5,385 nt of DNA from Patescibacteria group bacterium (GTDB lineage Bacteria > Patescibacteriota > Microgenomatia > UBA10105), in assembly GCA_003524845.1 (NCBI GenBank), contig DQGR01000107.1, forward strand, positions 2,483 to 7,867, given 5' to 3'. This document shows positions 1-5,385 of the stretch, in pieces. Below the pieces are notes generated by a model, which saw nothing but the letters and a program-made list of their open reading frames with translations, was not told the DNA's origin and ran no database searches. Position numbers and translations under genes: made by a program. Position 1 is the first letter of the stretch; every line of letters begins with the position of its first letter.

Positions 1-8
1 GTACGTTC

Positions 9-14
9 TATAGT
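9..14 (+). promoter_or_regulatory. possible -10 box for the MFS gene
   Basis: TATAGT matches the sigma70 -10 consensus at 5 of 6 positions, in an AT-rich stretch that also offers AATAAT at 15-20. Any -35 box would lie outside the window. The predicted leader would be about 39 bases, unlike the very short leaders predicted for the downstream genes, so this is only a weak call. Confidence 0.25.
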
Positions 15-59
15 AATAATAAATTACTTCTCTGACAAGTTACCCGGTCTTTACACAAC

Positions 60-1310
60 ATGCATAAAAATGTTTTGATTCAAGTCTTACGGATTATTCC
101 ATTTCGAAATCTCTGGTTTGCACAAGTGGTGACTCAGATTGTCGTCAACATGCTCATTTTTGTGCTCGGCGTCGTGATTTACGAAACCACTGCCTCAAAT
201 ACCGCAGTTTCCGTATTATACATCGCCGTAGGAATACCAGCAGCAATTTTCGGAATAATTTCAGGCGTTTTTGTTGACCGGTTGCCCAAAAAAGGATTAC
301 TCATCAGTACCGTATTTGTGCGGGCCGGACTCGTACTTCTACTGGTTTTCAGTCGCGGACACCTCACTGCGCTGTATGTCATAGCCGCGCTTATTTCAAT
401 TGTCGGCCAGTTTTTTATTCCGGCAGAGGCCGCACTGATTCCGCATTTTGTTCAGCGGGAGTTACTGCTGCCCGCTAATTCACTGTTTACGATGACGTTC
501 TATAGCGCCATTATCGGTGGATTTGTTGCTGGTGGACCACTTCTTGACCTTTTAGGCTGGCAAACATTGCTGATTCTTTTGGTCGGTGCATTTGTCGCAG
601 CCGGGGTGTTACTACTTTTTTTGCCGCGCGAACCGTTTTTGCCGAGTGCGCAACAATTATCATTCACTACTGTGCTCAATGATTTGCGTGCCGGAATTAA
701 TTTTATTTATAAAACCATCCGCGTCCGAGAGGCGATAACCCTACTGCTGTTAGCGCAAGCCGTGATTGCAATTTTTGCCTCTCTGGGACCTGGATTTGCG
801 GACCGGATTTTATATATAAAATTAACTGATGCGTCAATTCTCATCCTCGGGCCTGCGGCACTCGGCATGATTTGCGGCGCTATTTTTATCAGTCAGGTAA
901 AAAGCCGGTTTTCCAGGCGCAAACTGATTACCGCCAGTATCATTGCGTCGGGATTACTGTTTATGCTGGTGGCTTCACTGGCCGCGTCTTCCCGCTATGA
1001 CCTGCCACGAGTTATTAATGTGGGCATTCTACCGATAGCAATTGCCTCATTTTTTTGTTTAGGCTTTGCCAACAGCCTGATTGACGTGACCTGTAATACG
1101 ATTTTGCAGGAACAGACTCAAGAACATATGCGCGGACGGGTGTATGGAGTACTTGCTTCTTTGATCGGCGGAGTGGCTATTTTGCCGGTTTTTGTAAGCG
1201 GTCTGCTTGCTGATACGTGGGGGGTGGGGACCGTGGTTTTTTGTTTAGGTTTAGGACTTGCTGGTTTAGGTATTCTAGTTGGTCGACTTCATTCTGCAGT
1301 CGCGCATTGA
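60..1310 (+). CDS. MFS transporter, probable drug/metabolite exporter (MFS_3/EntS-like)
   Basis: This is a 416-residue inner-membrane carrier with about 12 hydrophobic segments in two halves, joined by a polar loop at about residues 190-222. The signature MFS motif A is GVFVDRLPKK at 69-78, between helices 2 and 3. A weaker equivalent, rich in K and R, lies at 281-288 in the second half. PAEAALIPHFV (121-131) and QEQTQEHMRGRVYG (350-363) are typical of the MFS_3 branch that includes the enterobactin exporter EntS and macrolide-efflux proteins. By family, such proteins export small molecules in exchange for protons; the substrate cannot be read from the sequence. The ATG at 60 is the first start after an in-frame TGA at 33-35, and no Shine-Dalgarno sequence precedes it. 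The length is normal and the frame intact. The next gene starts 38 bases downstream, apparently from its own promoter. The family call is firm; the exporter direction is inferred. Confidence 0.93.
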   Translation: MHKNVLIQVLRIIPFRNLWFAQVVTQIVVNMLIFVLGVVIYETTASNTAVSVLYIAVGIPAAIFGIISGVFVDRLPKKGLLISTVFVRAGLVLLLVFSRGHLTALYVIAALISIVGQFFIPAEAALIPHFVQRELLLPANSLFTMTFYSAIIGGFVAGGPLLDLLGWQTLLILLVGAFVAAGVLLLFLPREPFLPSAQQLSFTTVLNDLRAGINFIYKTIRVREAITLLLLAQAVIAIFASLGPGFADRILYIKLTDASILILGPAALGMICGAIFISQVKSRFSRRKLITASIIASGLLFMLVASLAASSRYDLPRVINVGILPIAIASFFCLGFANSLIDVTCNTILQEQTQEHMRGRVYGVLASLIGGVAILPVFVSGLLADTWGVGTVVFCLGLGLAGLGILVGRLHSAVAH

Positions 1311-1336
1311 TTTTAATTGTTACTTAGCCCTACAAT
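1307..1336 (+). promoter_or_regulatory. predicted sigma70-type promoter of the lgt-like gene
   Basis: TTGATT (1307-1312, 4 of 6 to TTGACA) and TACAAT (1331-1336, 5 of 6 to TATAAT) are separated by 18 bases. The -35 box overlaps the TGA stop of the MFS gene. A start 7 bases after the -10 would fall on the A at 1343, giving a 6-base leader before the ATG at 1349. It would drive the lgt-like gene and the overlapping dksA/traR-like gene. Confidence 0.6.
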
Positions 1337-1348
1337 AGCAGTACTCGT

Positions 1349-2152
1349 ATGATGCCAACGTTAATTAGTATCGGGTCATTTTCTATTTCTTCGTTTGGCT
1401 TTTTTTGTGCCGTAACATACTTAATTGGAGCTTTTCTTATCTGGCGGGTGTTCCGGGACAAAGGGATTGAAGACGAAAAATTCTTTGATAATTTTCTGGT
1501 GGTATCCATTATTTCATTTTTGGGAGCGCGGTTATTTTTTGTGCTGACTCACTGGTCAATTTTTTCCGGATTTCCGTTGGGCGCGCTTTTTATCGGGAAA
1601 AACCCGGGTTTTTCACTGTGGGGATTACTGGCAACCGCCGCACTTACACTGATCTGGTACTGCCGGAAACAACGACTGGAAACAGGGGTGATTGCGGATG
1701 CGTATGCCCAGGCATTGCCGGTAATGATGATTTTCTGGTCACTCGCGCTGTTTTTAGACGGAACGATTATTGGAAAAGAGACCTCCTGGCCAACTGGAAT
1801 TATCCAGACCGGACTGGCGGGTTTGCGGCACCCGGTAGGAATGTACGCATTAATCCTGTCTCTGGTAATGAGCCTCAGTTTATTTTTCGTGCTGCGCTTT
1901 TTCGGGCGGCGCAACTTGCCGTGTGGTACAATTACGCTGACGATTCTTTCCTTTTTAGGAGTTTCACAACTGCTACTTGCATTTTTTAGAGATGATCTTC
2001 TATACTGGCAGGGATTTCCGGTTGATTTGATGATTGCAACCGTCGTCTGGATTTCGCCGCTGCCGCCGCTTTACCTACTTTTAAATGGTGGTAAGCTGGT
2101 AACTCAAGTTAAACAGAAAGTAACAGCATTGGTGAGCCGGCCAAAATTATGA
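1349..2152 (+). CDS. divergent Lgt-family membrane protein (prolipoprotein diacylglyceryl transferase-like)
   Basis: This 267-residue protein has about seven membrane helices and the overall plan of Lgt, which in the inner membrane transfers diacylglycerol from phosphatidylglycerol to the lipobox cysteine of prolipoproteins. Lgt-like landmarks appear in order: an N-terminal SISSFGFF segment (12-19), GARLFFVL (59-66), FSLWGLL (88-94), DGTIIGKET (137-145), RHPVGMY (160-166) and AFFRDD (211-216). By eye, however, most residues important in E. coli Lgt are replaced. The Tyr26 position appears as F16, the His103 position as W91, and the GRxGNFxNxE block as S-L-A-L-F-L-D-G-T (131-139). Only the Gly154 equivalent (G142), RHP and FFR remain. 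It may therefore be an Lgt-fold protein of altered or lost transferase activity. The start is a double ATG (1349 and 1352) without a Shine-Dalgarno sequence. Its stop overlaps the next gene's start. Family membership is likely; function is uncertain. Confidence 0.8.
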   Translation: MMPTLISIGSFSISSFGFFCAVTYLIGAFLIWRVFRDKGIEDEKFFDNFLVVSIISFLGARLFFVLTHWSIFSGFPLGALFIGKNPGFSLWGLLATAALTLIWYCRKQRLETGVIADAYAQALPVMMIFWSLALFLDGTIIGKETSWPTGIIQTGLAGLRHPVGMYALILSLVMSLSLFFVLRFFGRRNLPCGTITLTILSFLGVSQLLLAFFRDDLLYWQGFPVDLMIATVVWISPLPPLYLLLNGGKLVTQVKQKVTALVSRPKL

Positions 2153-2517
2153 AAAAATTGACACTACCGCGTGAGACACTAGTCGATATTGAGTCACATC
2201 TGCAAGCAGAAAAGCAACGCATTGGCGCCCAGATTAAAGACCTATCGGCGCAGGATCCGTTTCGCGATACGGAGCGCCTGACCGATAATGCGGCGTCTGA
2301 TACTGAAGCAAGCGAAGAAACAAACCATGAACGCTATCAGGCAATGGTTGACGAGTTAAAGAGTAAACTCATGGAGATTGAATCGGCACTTGTCCGGATT
2401 CAGAAGGGGAGCTACGGACTGTGCCTCAGTTGTCACAACCTGATTGATACCGATCGTCTGGCTGCGATGCCGACTGCCACCTTGTGCATGGATTGTCAAA
2501 AAAAACGCTCCGGTTAA
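2149..2517 (+). CDS. DksA/TraR-family C4 zinc-finger protein
   Basis: This is a 122-residue cytoplasmic protein. An N-terminal helical region (about 8-87), rich in charged residues and predicted to form a coiled-coil hairpin, is followed by a four-cysteine zinc finger, C92-x2-C95 and C113-x2-C116. The finger sits in the family signature: IQKGSYGLC (84-92), then RLAAMPTATLC (103-113). By family, such proteins bind in the RNA polymerase secondary channel and modulate initiation, as DksA does with ppGpp. The hairpin-tip region (46-58) is acidic, but I do not see the DxxDxA motif of true DksA, so a TraR/YlyA-type regulator is safer than naming it dksA. The ATG at 2149 overlaps the TGA of the lgt-like gene in an ATGA, which suggests translational coupling. 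There is no Shine-Dalgarno sequence and no clear promoter of its own. The family call is firm; target genes are unknown. Confidence 0.93.
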   Translation: MKKLTLPRETLVDIESHLQAEKQRIGAQIKDLSAQDPFRDTERLTDNAASDTEASEETNHERYQAMVDELKSKLMEIESALVRIQKGSYGLCLSCHNLIDTDRLAAMPTATLCMDCQKKRSG

Positions 2518-2520
2518 CAT
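2493..2520 (+). promoter_or_regulatory. predicted promoter of the pseudouridine synthase gene, leaderless geometry
   Basis: TTGTCA (2493-2498, 5 of 6 to TTGACA) and TAACAT (2515-2520, 4 of 6 to TATAAT) are separated by 16 bases. The -10 includes the TAA stop of the zinc-finger gene. A start 7 bases after the -10 would be the A of the ATG at 2527. The -10 is weak, so read-through from upstream may matter as much. Confidence 0.4.
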
Positions 2521-2526
2521 ACCCAC

Positions 2527-3279
2527 ATGGATTCACCCGTGTACGCAGTTCTTTACGAAGACGACCATCTCCTGGTGATTAATAAACCAAGTGGAATCAT
2601 TGTCAACCGCGCAGACACGGTTACCACCGAAACGGTACAGGACTGGATAGAAAACAAATTTAGAATTAAGAATTTAGAATTAAGAATTACGGATGATGAC
2701 TTTAGAGCACGAAGCGGGATCGTCCACCGGATAGACAAGGAGACTTCAGGCTGTTTAATCATCGCCAAAGACCCGGAGAGTTTTTATGCCTTGCAAGCTG
2801 CTTTTAAAGCGCGGACAGTTAAAAAAACGTACATTGCGCTCGTGCATGGATTTTTAGTTCCGGAAAGTGGAGAAATAAACGCGCCGATTGCGCGACTGCC
2901 GTGGAATCGGGAGCGGTTTGGTGTGGTAGCGGCGGGTAAAGAAGCGCATACGGCATATAGCGTGCTCGATTATTACACCGATGATCAGCGCGAGTATTAT
3001 ACGTTGGTTAAATTATTCCCAACCACGGGGAGAACCCATCAACTACGAGTACACTTAAAATACCTGGGTTTTCCAATTTGCGGAGATTATCTCTACGCAG
3101 GTAGAAAACAGCAACGTAAAGACCGTTTATGGTGTCCGCGGGTGTTTCTGCATGCGGCAGAGATTTCATTTCCACATCCGAAACGTAAGGAGACGATTAC
3201 GGTCACGGCACCAGTGACTCTTGACTTGCAAAAAGTACTGGCGCAACTCAAAAAAACTCAACCGGAAGCCTTGACGTAA
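2527..3279 (+). CDS. RluA/RluD-family RNA pseudouridine synthase
   Basis: This 250-residue cytoplasmic enzyme would isomerise uridine to pseudouridine in RNA, most often 23S rRNA for this family. The N-terminal LLVINKPSGIIV (15-26) is the usual first motif. The catalytic motif is GIVHRIDKETSGCLIIAKD (64-82), with D70 as the expected catalytic aspartate. Further family blocks are KTYIALVHG (100-108), TTGRTHQLRVHLKYLGFPICGD (166-187) and FLHAAEISFPHP (207-218). No S4 domain precedes the catalytic domain, so the protein resembles RluA and the short forms rather than RluD. Residues about 44-54 are encoded by a heptamer repeat (2657-2689), an apparent in-frame insertion in the linker before the catalytic motif. 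The ATG at 2527 lies 9 bases after the previous stop, without a Shine-Dalgarno sequence. Family and activity are firm; the target uridine cannot be assigned. Confidence 0.96.
   Translation: MDSPVYAVLYEDDHLLVINKPSGIIVNRADTVTTETVQDWIENKFRIKNLELRITDDDFRARSGIVHRIDKETSGCLIIAKDPESFYALQAAFKARTVKKTYIALVHGFLVPESGEINAPIARLPWNRERFGVVAAGKEAHTAYSVLDYYTDDQREYYTLVKLFPTTGRTHQLRVHLKYLGFPICGDYLYAGRKQQRKDRLWCPRVFLHAAEISFPHPKRKETITVTAPVTLDLQKVLAQLKKTQPEALT
2657..2689 (+). repeat. AATTWAG heptamer tandem repeat inside the pseudouridine synthase gene
   Basis: Two perfect copies of the 14-mer AATTTAGAATTAAG (2657-2670 and 2671-2684) are followed by a partial AATTA. The unit is itself two heptamers differing at one base, so the array reads as four AATTWAG heptamers plus a remainder. 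The block is 33 bases, a multiple of three, although neither 7 nor 14 is. It is far richer in A and T than the surrounding gene. It encodes the strand FRIKNLELRI (45-54) and keeps the frame open. Confidence 0.9.
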
Positions 3280-3296
3280 CTACACACTTCACCTGC

Positions 3297-3325
3297 TTGT
3301 TCACCATCACTAACTACGTTACGAT
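3297..3325 (+). promoter_or_regulatory. predicted promoter of the Kef-type antiporter gene, leaderless geometry
   Basis: TTGTTC (3297-3302, only 3 of 6 to TTGACA) and TACGAT (3320-3325, 4 of 6 to TATAAT) are separated by 17 bases, in a 52-base gap between genes. A start 7 bases after the -10 would be exactly the A of the ATG at 3332. An imperfect dyad, CACTAAC/GATAGTG (3308-3314 and 3323-3329), overlaps the -10; its meaning is unclear. Confidence 0.45.
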
Positions 3326-3331
3326 AGTGGT

Positions 3332-5059
3332 ATGCCCATTTCGGTACTCACGTATTTGCTGGTGATTGTCTGCACCGCATTTATTTTAGGTGCGGTGATG
3401 CGTTTCATAAAACAGCCTCCGGTCATCGGCTATCTCATAGCCGGATTTATCCTCAGCCTGTTTCTCAAAAGCAACGAGACTAATGAAATTGTCAATTTCC
3501 TCTCAGAACTTGGGATTGTGTTTCTCTTGTTTACGCTCGGCATCGAGTTTTCGTTCAAACGCCTCGGTAAGGTAGCTCATATTGCCATAATTGGCGCGAT
3601 AGTCCAGATTCTGACTACCATGTTGTTTGGAACTCTACTAATAACTGGTTTCGGGTTCAGTTTATTTGCAGCTTTTTTTATGGCGAGCGCATTTTCACTG
3701 TCTTCAACCGCCATTGTCGTCAAAATTTTAACTGATAAAGGCGAAATGGATACGTTGCCTGGGGAGATTATGGTGGGCTGGTTGGTGGTTCAGGACCTGG
3801 CTGTATTGCCGTTGATGATTATTTTGCCTTCACTGGGCAAAGAAATGTTAAGCGGTGGGTTGACACCCCTGTCTTTTCTCTTGCTTGCCAAAAATACTCT
3901 ATTCGCATTTCTTGCCTTAGGCCTCGTGCTGTATGCGGGTAAACACCTAGTACCCTGGATTTTGAAAAAAATCGCCGGCCTCAATAGTCGGGAACTACTG
4001 TTAGTTTCAGTATTTATCATTGTGATTATTGCTGCAGTTCTTACCCAGCAACTCGGACTTTCGGCCGCAATTGGCGCGTTTCTGGCTGGTTTACTGATTG
4101 CCGAATCATCGCAAATGCATGCCGTGTTTTCGGAAATCAGGCCGCTGCGTGATTTGTTTGCGATGATTTTCTTTGCCACACTGGGGTTAATTCTGCCTGA
4201 CGGATTTATTCTGCAAAATATCATGACGATTCTTTCTTTGTCACTGGTTATTATGCTCGTAAAATTTGTAATAGTTTTAAGTTTGGTGTTGTACCTGGGG
4301 TATCACGCCAAGACCTCATTTATCGTCGGCGTCGGCCTTATAGAAATTGGCGAATTTGCATTTGTGCTGGCGCGAGTCGGGCTATTTGGCCAGACGATCA
4401 CCACTTTTGAGTACGGCATGATTGTTTCGGTAGCGTTAACCTCAATACTTATCATGCCACCCCTGTTCCTGGCAACTCCACGGATTTACACGCTGTTGCG
4501 TGAATCTTCGAAAAAACGCTGGCCATATCTCTACACGCGTTTATTTACGAGTTTCGAACACCGGCAAATGCTGGAAGAATTGCCTTTGCGAGATCACGTG
4601 GTGTTATGCGGCTATGGCCGGGTAGGTAAATACGTAGGAGCGGCGTTAGAACTAGCTAAAATTCCCTATCTGGTGGTTGAGTATAACCAAAAAAAAGCCA
4701 CCGCGCTGAAAGAACGGAGGATACCGGTCGTATACGGAGATCCGGCTGACATCGATATTCTAGACTACGCCCAGGTGGACAAGGCGCGCGCTGTCGTGAT
4801 AGCGATTCCGGATTTACACACCCAGGAGCAGGTAATTGTAAACAGTCAGACACTAAAGCGAGATATCATCATTTACTGCCGTTCACATCAGGATGAACAG
4901 CAAAAAATGCTGCAGGCACTCGGAGTGACGGAAGTGATTCAACCGGAATATGAAGCGTCGGTGTCAATTTCCAGGCGACTGTTGCAGCTTTTTTCCGTTA
5001 CGCCTACGGAAATTGAGAAAAAAATCAGCCAGCTGACCCTCGTACATCAGGCCGTGTGA
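3332..5059 (+). CDS. Kef-type cation/proton antiporter (CPA2) with C-terminal TrkA-N domain
   Basis: This is a 575-residue, two-part protein. Residues about 1-385 form a CPA2 membrane domain of roughly 12 helices with the family landmarks PPVIGYLIAG (29-38), LGIVFLLFTLGIEFS (60-74), SSTAIVVKIL (124-133), the ion-site pair Q154-D155 in VQDLAVLPL, GAFLAGLLIAES (248-259), FFATLGL (280-286) and GEFAFVL (340-346). After a linker, residues about 421-540 form a Rossmann-type TrkA-N (RCK) domain with VVLCGYGRVGKYVG (423-436), acidic E450 at the end of the second strand and GD at 469-470. By family, it moves K+ or Na+ against H+ under nucleotide control. The Gln-Asp pair favours a Kef/K+ type over NapA-like Na+/H+ exchangers. 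There is no separate TrkA-C domain; the protein ends about 35 residues after TrkA-N. No KefF/KefG-like partner gene lies next to it in the window. The start lacks a Shine-Dalgarno sequence and fits a leaderless mRNA. The family call is firm; the ion is inferred. Confidence 0.95.
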   Translation: MPISVLTYLLVIVCTAFILGAVMRFIKQPPVIGYLIAGFILSLFLKSNETNEIVNFLSELGIVFLLFTLGIEFSFKRLGKVAHIAIIGAIVQILTTMLFGTLLITGFGFSLFAAFFMASAFSLSSTAIVVKILTDKGEMDTLPGEIMVGWLVVQDLAVLPLMIILPSLGKEMLSGGLTPLSFLLLAKNTLFAFLALGLVLYAGKHLVPWILKKIAGLNSRELLLVSVFIIVIIAAVLTQQLGLSAAIGAFLAGLLIAESSQMHAVFSEIRPLRDLFAMIFFATLGLILPDGFILQNIMTILSLSLVIMLVKFVIVLSLVLYLGYHAKTSFIVGVGLIEIGEFAFVLARVGLFGQTITTFEYGMIVSVALTSILIMPPLFLATPRIYTLLRESSKKRWPYLYTRLFTSFEHRQMLEELPLRDHVVLCGYGRVGKYVGAALELAKIPYLVVEYNQKKATALKERRIPVVYGDPADIDILDYAQVDKARAVVIAIPDLHTQEQVIVNSQTLKRDIIIYCRSHQDEQQKMLQALGVTEVIQPEYEASVSISRRLLQLFSVTPTEIEKKISQLTLVHQAV

Positions 5060-5084
5060 AAAACTCTTAGTCTGATGGTACAAT
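5056..5084 (+). promoter_or_regulatory. predicted extended -10 promoter of tgt
   Basis: GTGAAA (5056-5061, 4 of 6 to TTGACA) and TACAAT (5079-5084, 5 of 6 to TATAAT) are separated by 17 bases. TGG immediately before the -10 makes it an extended -10. The -35 overlaps the TGA stop of the antiporter gene. A start 7 bases after the -10 would be the A at 5091, giving a 6-base leader before the ATG at 5097. Confidence 0.55.
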
Positions 5085-5096
5085 TCCCAAACCGTT

Positions 5097-5385
5097 ATGA
5101 ATACATTTAAATTTACCGTACGTTCGCGCGACCAGAAAACCCTAGCACGCGCTGGCGAAATTACAACTCCACACGGAGTCATCGAAACTCCAGCTTTTGT
5201 GCCGGTCGGCACCCAGGCGACGGTGAAATCATTGACGCCTGAGGAGTTACAGGTGCTTCAGGTAAAGTTATTTTTTGTAAATACCTATCACACGTATCTA
5301 CGTCCCGGGATTGAGATTATAAAAAAGATAGGTGGATTACATAAGTTTATGAACTGGCATGACCCGTTAATTACCGATTCCGGCG
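5097..5385 (+). CDS. tgt: tRNA-guanine transglycosylase, N-terminal part (cut by window edge)
   Basis: This is the first 96 codons of an enzyme that exchanges guanine at the wobble position (G34) of GUN-anticodon tRNAs for preQ1 (or queuine where salvaged), leading to queuosine. The reading frame gives TPHGVIETPAFVPVGTQATVK (24-44), NTYHTYLRPG (62-71) and LITDSG (91-96), all standard bacterial Tgt blocks. D94 in TDSGG corresponds to the active-site Asp102 of the Zymomonas enzyme. One departure is T66 in NTYHTYLRPG, where bacterial enzymes usually have Leu. The second catalytic Asp and the zinc site lie beyond the window, so completeness cannot be judged; the full gene would be expected at about 370-390 codons. 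The start has no Shine-Dalgarno sequence and sits 37 bases after the antiporter stop. Confidence 0.96.
   Translation, partial: MNTFKFTVRSRDQKTLARAGEITTPHGVIETPAFVPVGTQATVKSLTPEELQVLQVKLFFVNTYHTYLRPGIEIIKKIGGLHKFMNWHDPLITDSG

Noticed and set aside
32..37. CTGACA as a -35 box for the MFS gene
   Set aside because: The matching -10 position falls on the start codon and does not resemble TATAAT; the TACACA at 52-57 is only 14 bases away and too close to the ATG.
1308..1310. Possible TGA recoding (TGA as Gly, as in Gracilibacteria)
   Set aside because: Reading through the TGA stops of the MFS, lgt-like or antiporter genes adds no conserved sequence (the MFS frame meets TAA one codon later), and protein lengths fit families as they stand.
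1924..1932. TGGTACAAT, identical to the extended -10 of the tgt promoter, inside the lgt-like gene
   Set aside because: No -35-like hexamer lies at a proper distance (the spaced position is G-rich), and the nearest downstream start is over 200 bases away, so chance within coding sequence is likelier.
1618..1989. Alternative + strand ORF inside the lgt-like gene
   Set aside because: The product has no recognisable family features and lies wholly inside a better-supported membrane protein frame, so it is a shadow frame.
3271..3276. TTGACG as a -35 box for the antiporter gene
   Set aside because: It is a good hexamer, but 43 bases separate it from the likely -10 and no -10-like sequence lies 16-18 bases after it.
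3308..3329. Imperfect dyad CACTAAC/GATAGTG before the antiporter gene as an operator or terminator
   Set aside because: The stem has an A-A mismatch, a loop of 8 and no T run. It is too weak to call a terminator, and one copy does not support an operator.
3790..4224. Antisense ORF of 144 codons opposite the antiporter gene, and similar shorter antisense frames elsewhere
   Set aside because: It is low complexity, has no recognisable motifs, and lies opposite a strongly conserved coding region; it is an incidental open frame.

Overview
The window holds six genes, all on the + strand and tightly packed: an MFS exporter, a divergent Lgt-like membrane protein, a small DksA/TraR zinc-finger protein, an RluA/RluD-type pseudouridine synthase, a Kef-type cation/proton antiporter with a fused TrkA-N domain, and the first 96 codons of tgt (tRNA-guanine transglycosylase), which runs off the right edge. 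The longest noncoding gap inside the window is 52 bases (3280-3331), so no stretch over 300 bases lacks a gene. I see no RNA gene, insertion sequence, CRISPR array or Rho-independent terminator.

The organism is a bacterium using the standard code (TGA and TAA both act as stops), with moderate base composition by eye. Three traits hint at a Candidate Phyla Radiation (Patescibacteria) or similarly compact genome: no Shine-Dalgarno sequence before any start, very short gaps, and an AATTWAG heptamer repeat read in frame inside the pseudouridine synthase gene. This placement is an inference of moderate confidence; no taxonomic marker is present.

Layout: 60-1310 is a free-standing MFS gene. The lgt-like gene (1349-2152) overlaps the dksA/traR-like gene (2149-2517) by an ATGA, and the pseudouridine synthase (2527-3279) follows 9 bases later. 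This trio resembles the ylyA-lspA-ylyB cluster of Bacillus subtilis, with an Lgt-like protein where LspA would be. The antiporter (3332-5059) and tgt (5097 onward) follow as separately promoted genes.

The most striking noncoding pattern is the spacing of predicted promoters. Four of the six genes have a sigma70-like -10 box either exactly 6 or exactly 12 bases before the ATG, with a -35-like hexamer at or close to the end of the preceding gene. If transcription starts 7 bases past the -10, two mRNAs would begin at the A of the ATG (leaderless) and two would have 6-base leaders, which fits the missing ribosome binding sites. The other main points of interest are the Lgt-like protein, which lacks most residues known to be needed for Lgt catalysis, and the heptamer repeat. 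The genes do not form one pathway: they cover envelope transport, a possible lipoprotein or lipid role, transcription control, rRNA and tRNA modification, and ion homeostasis.
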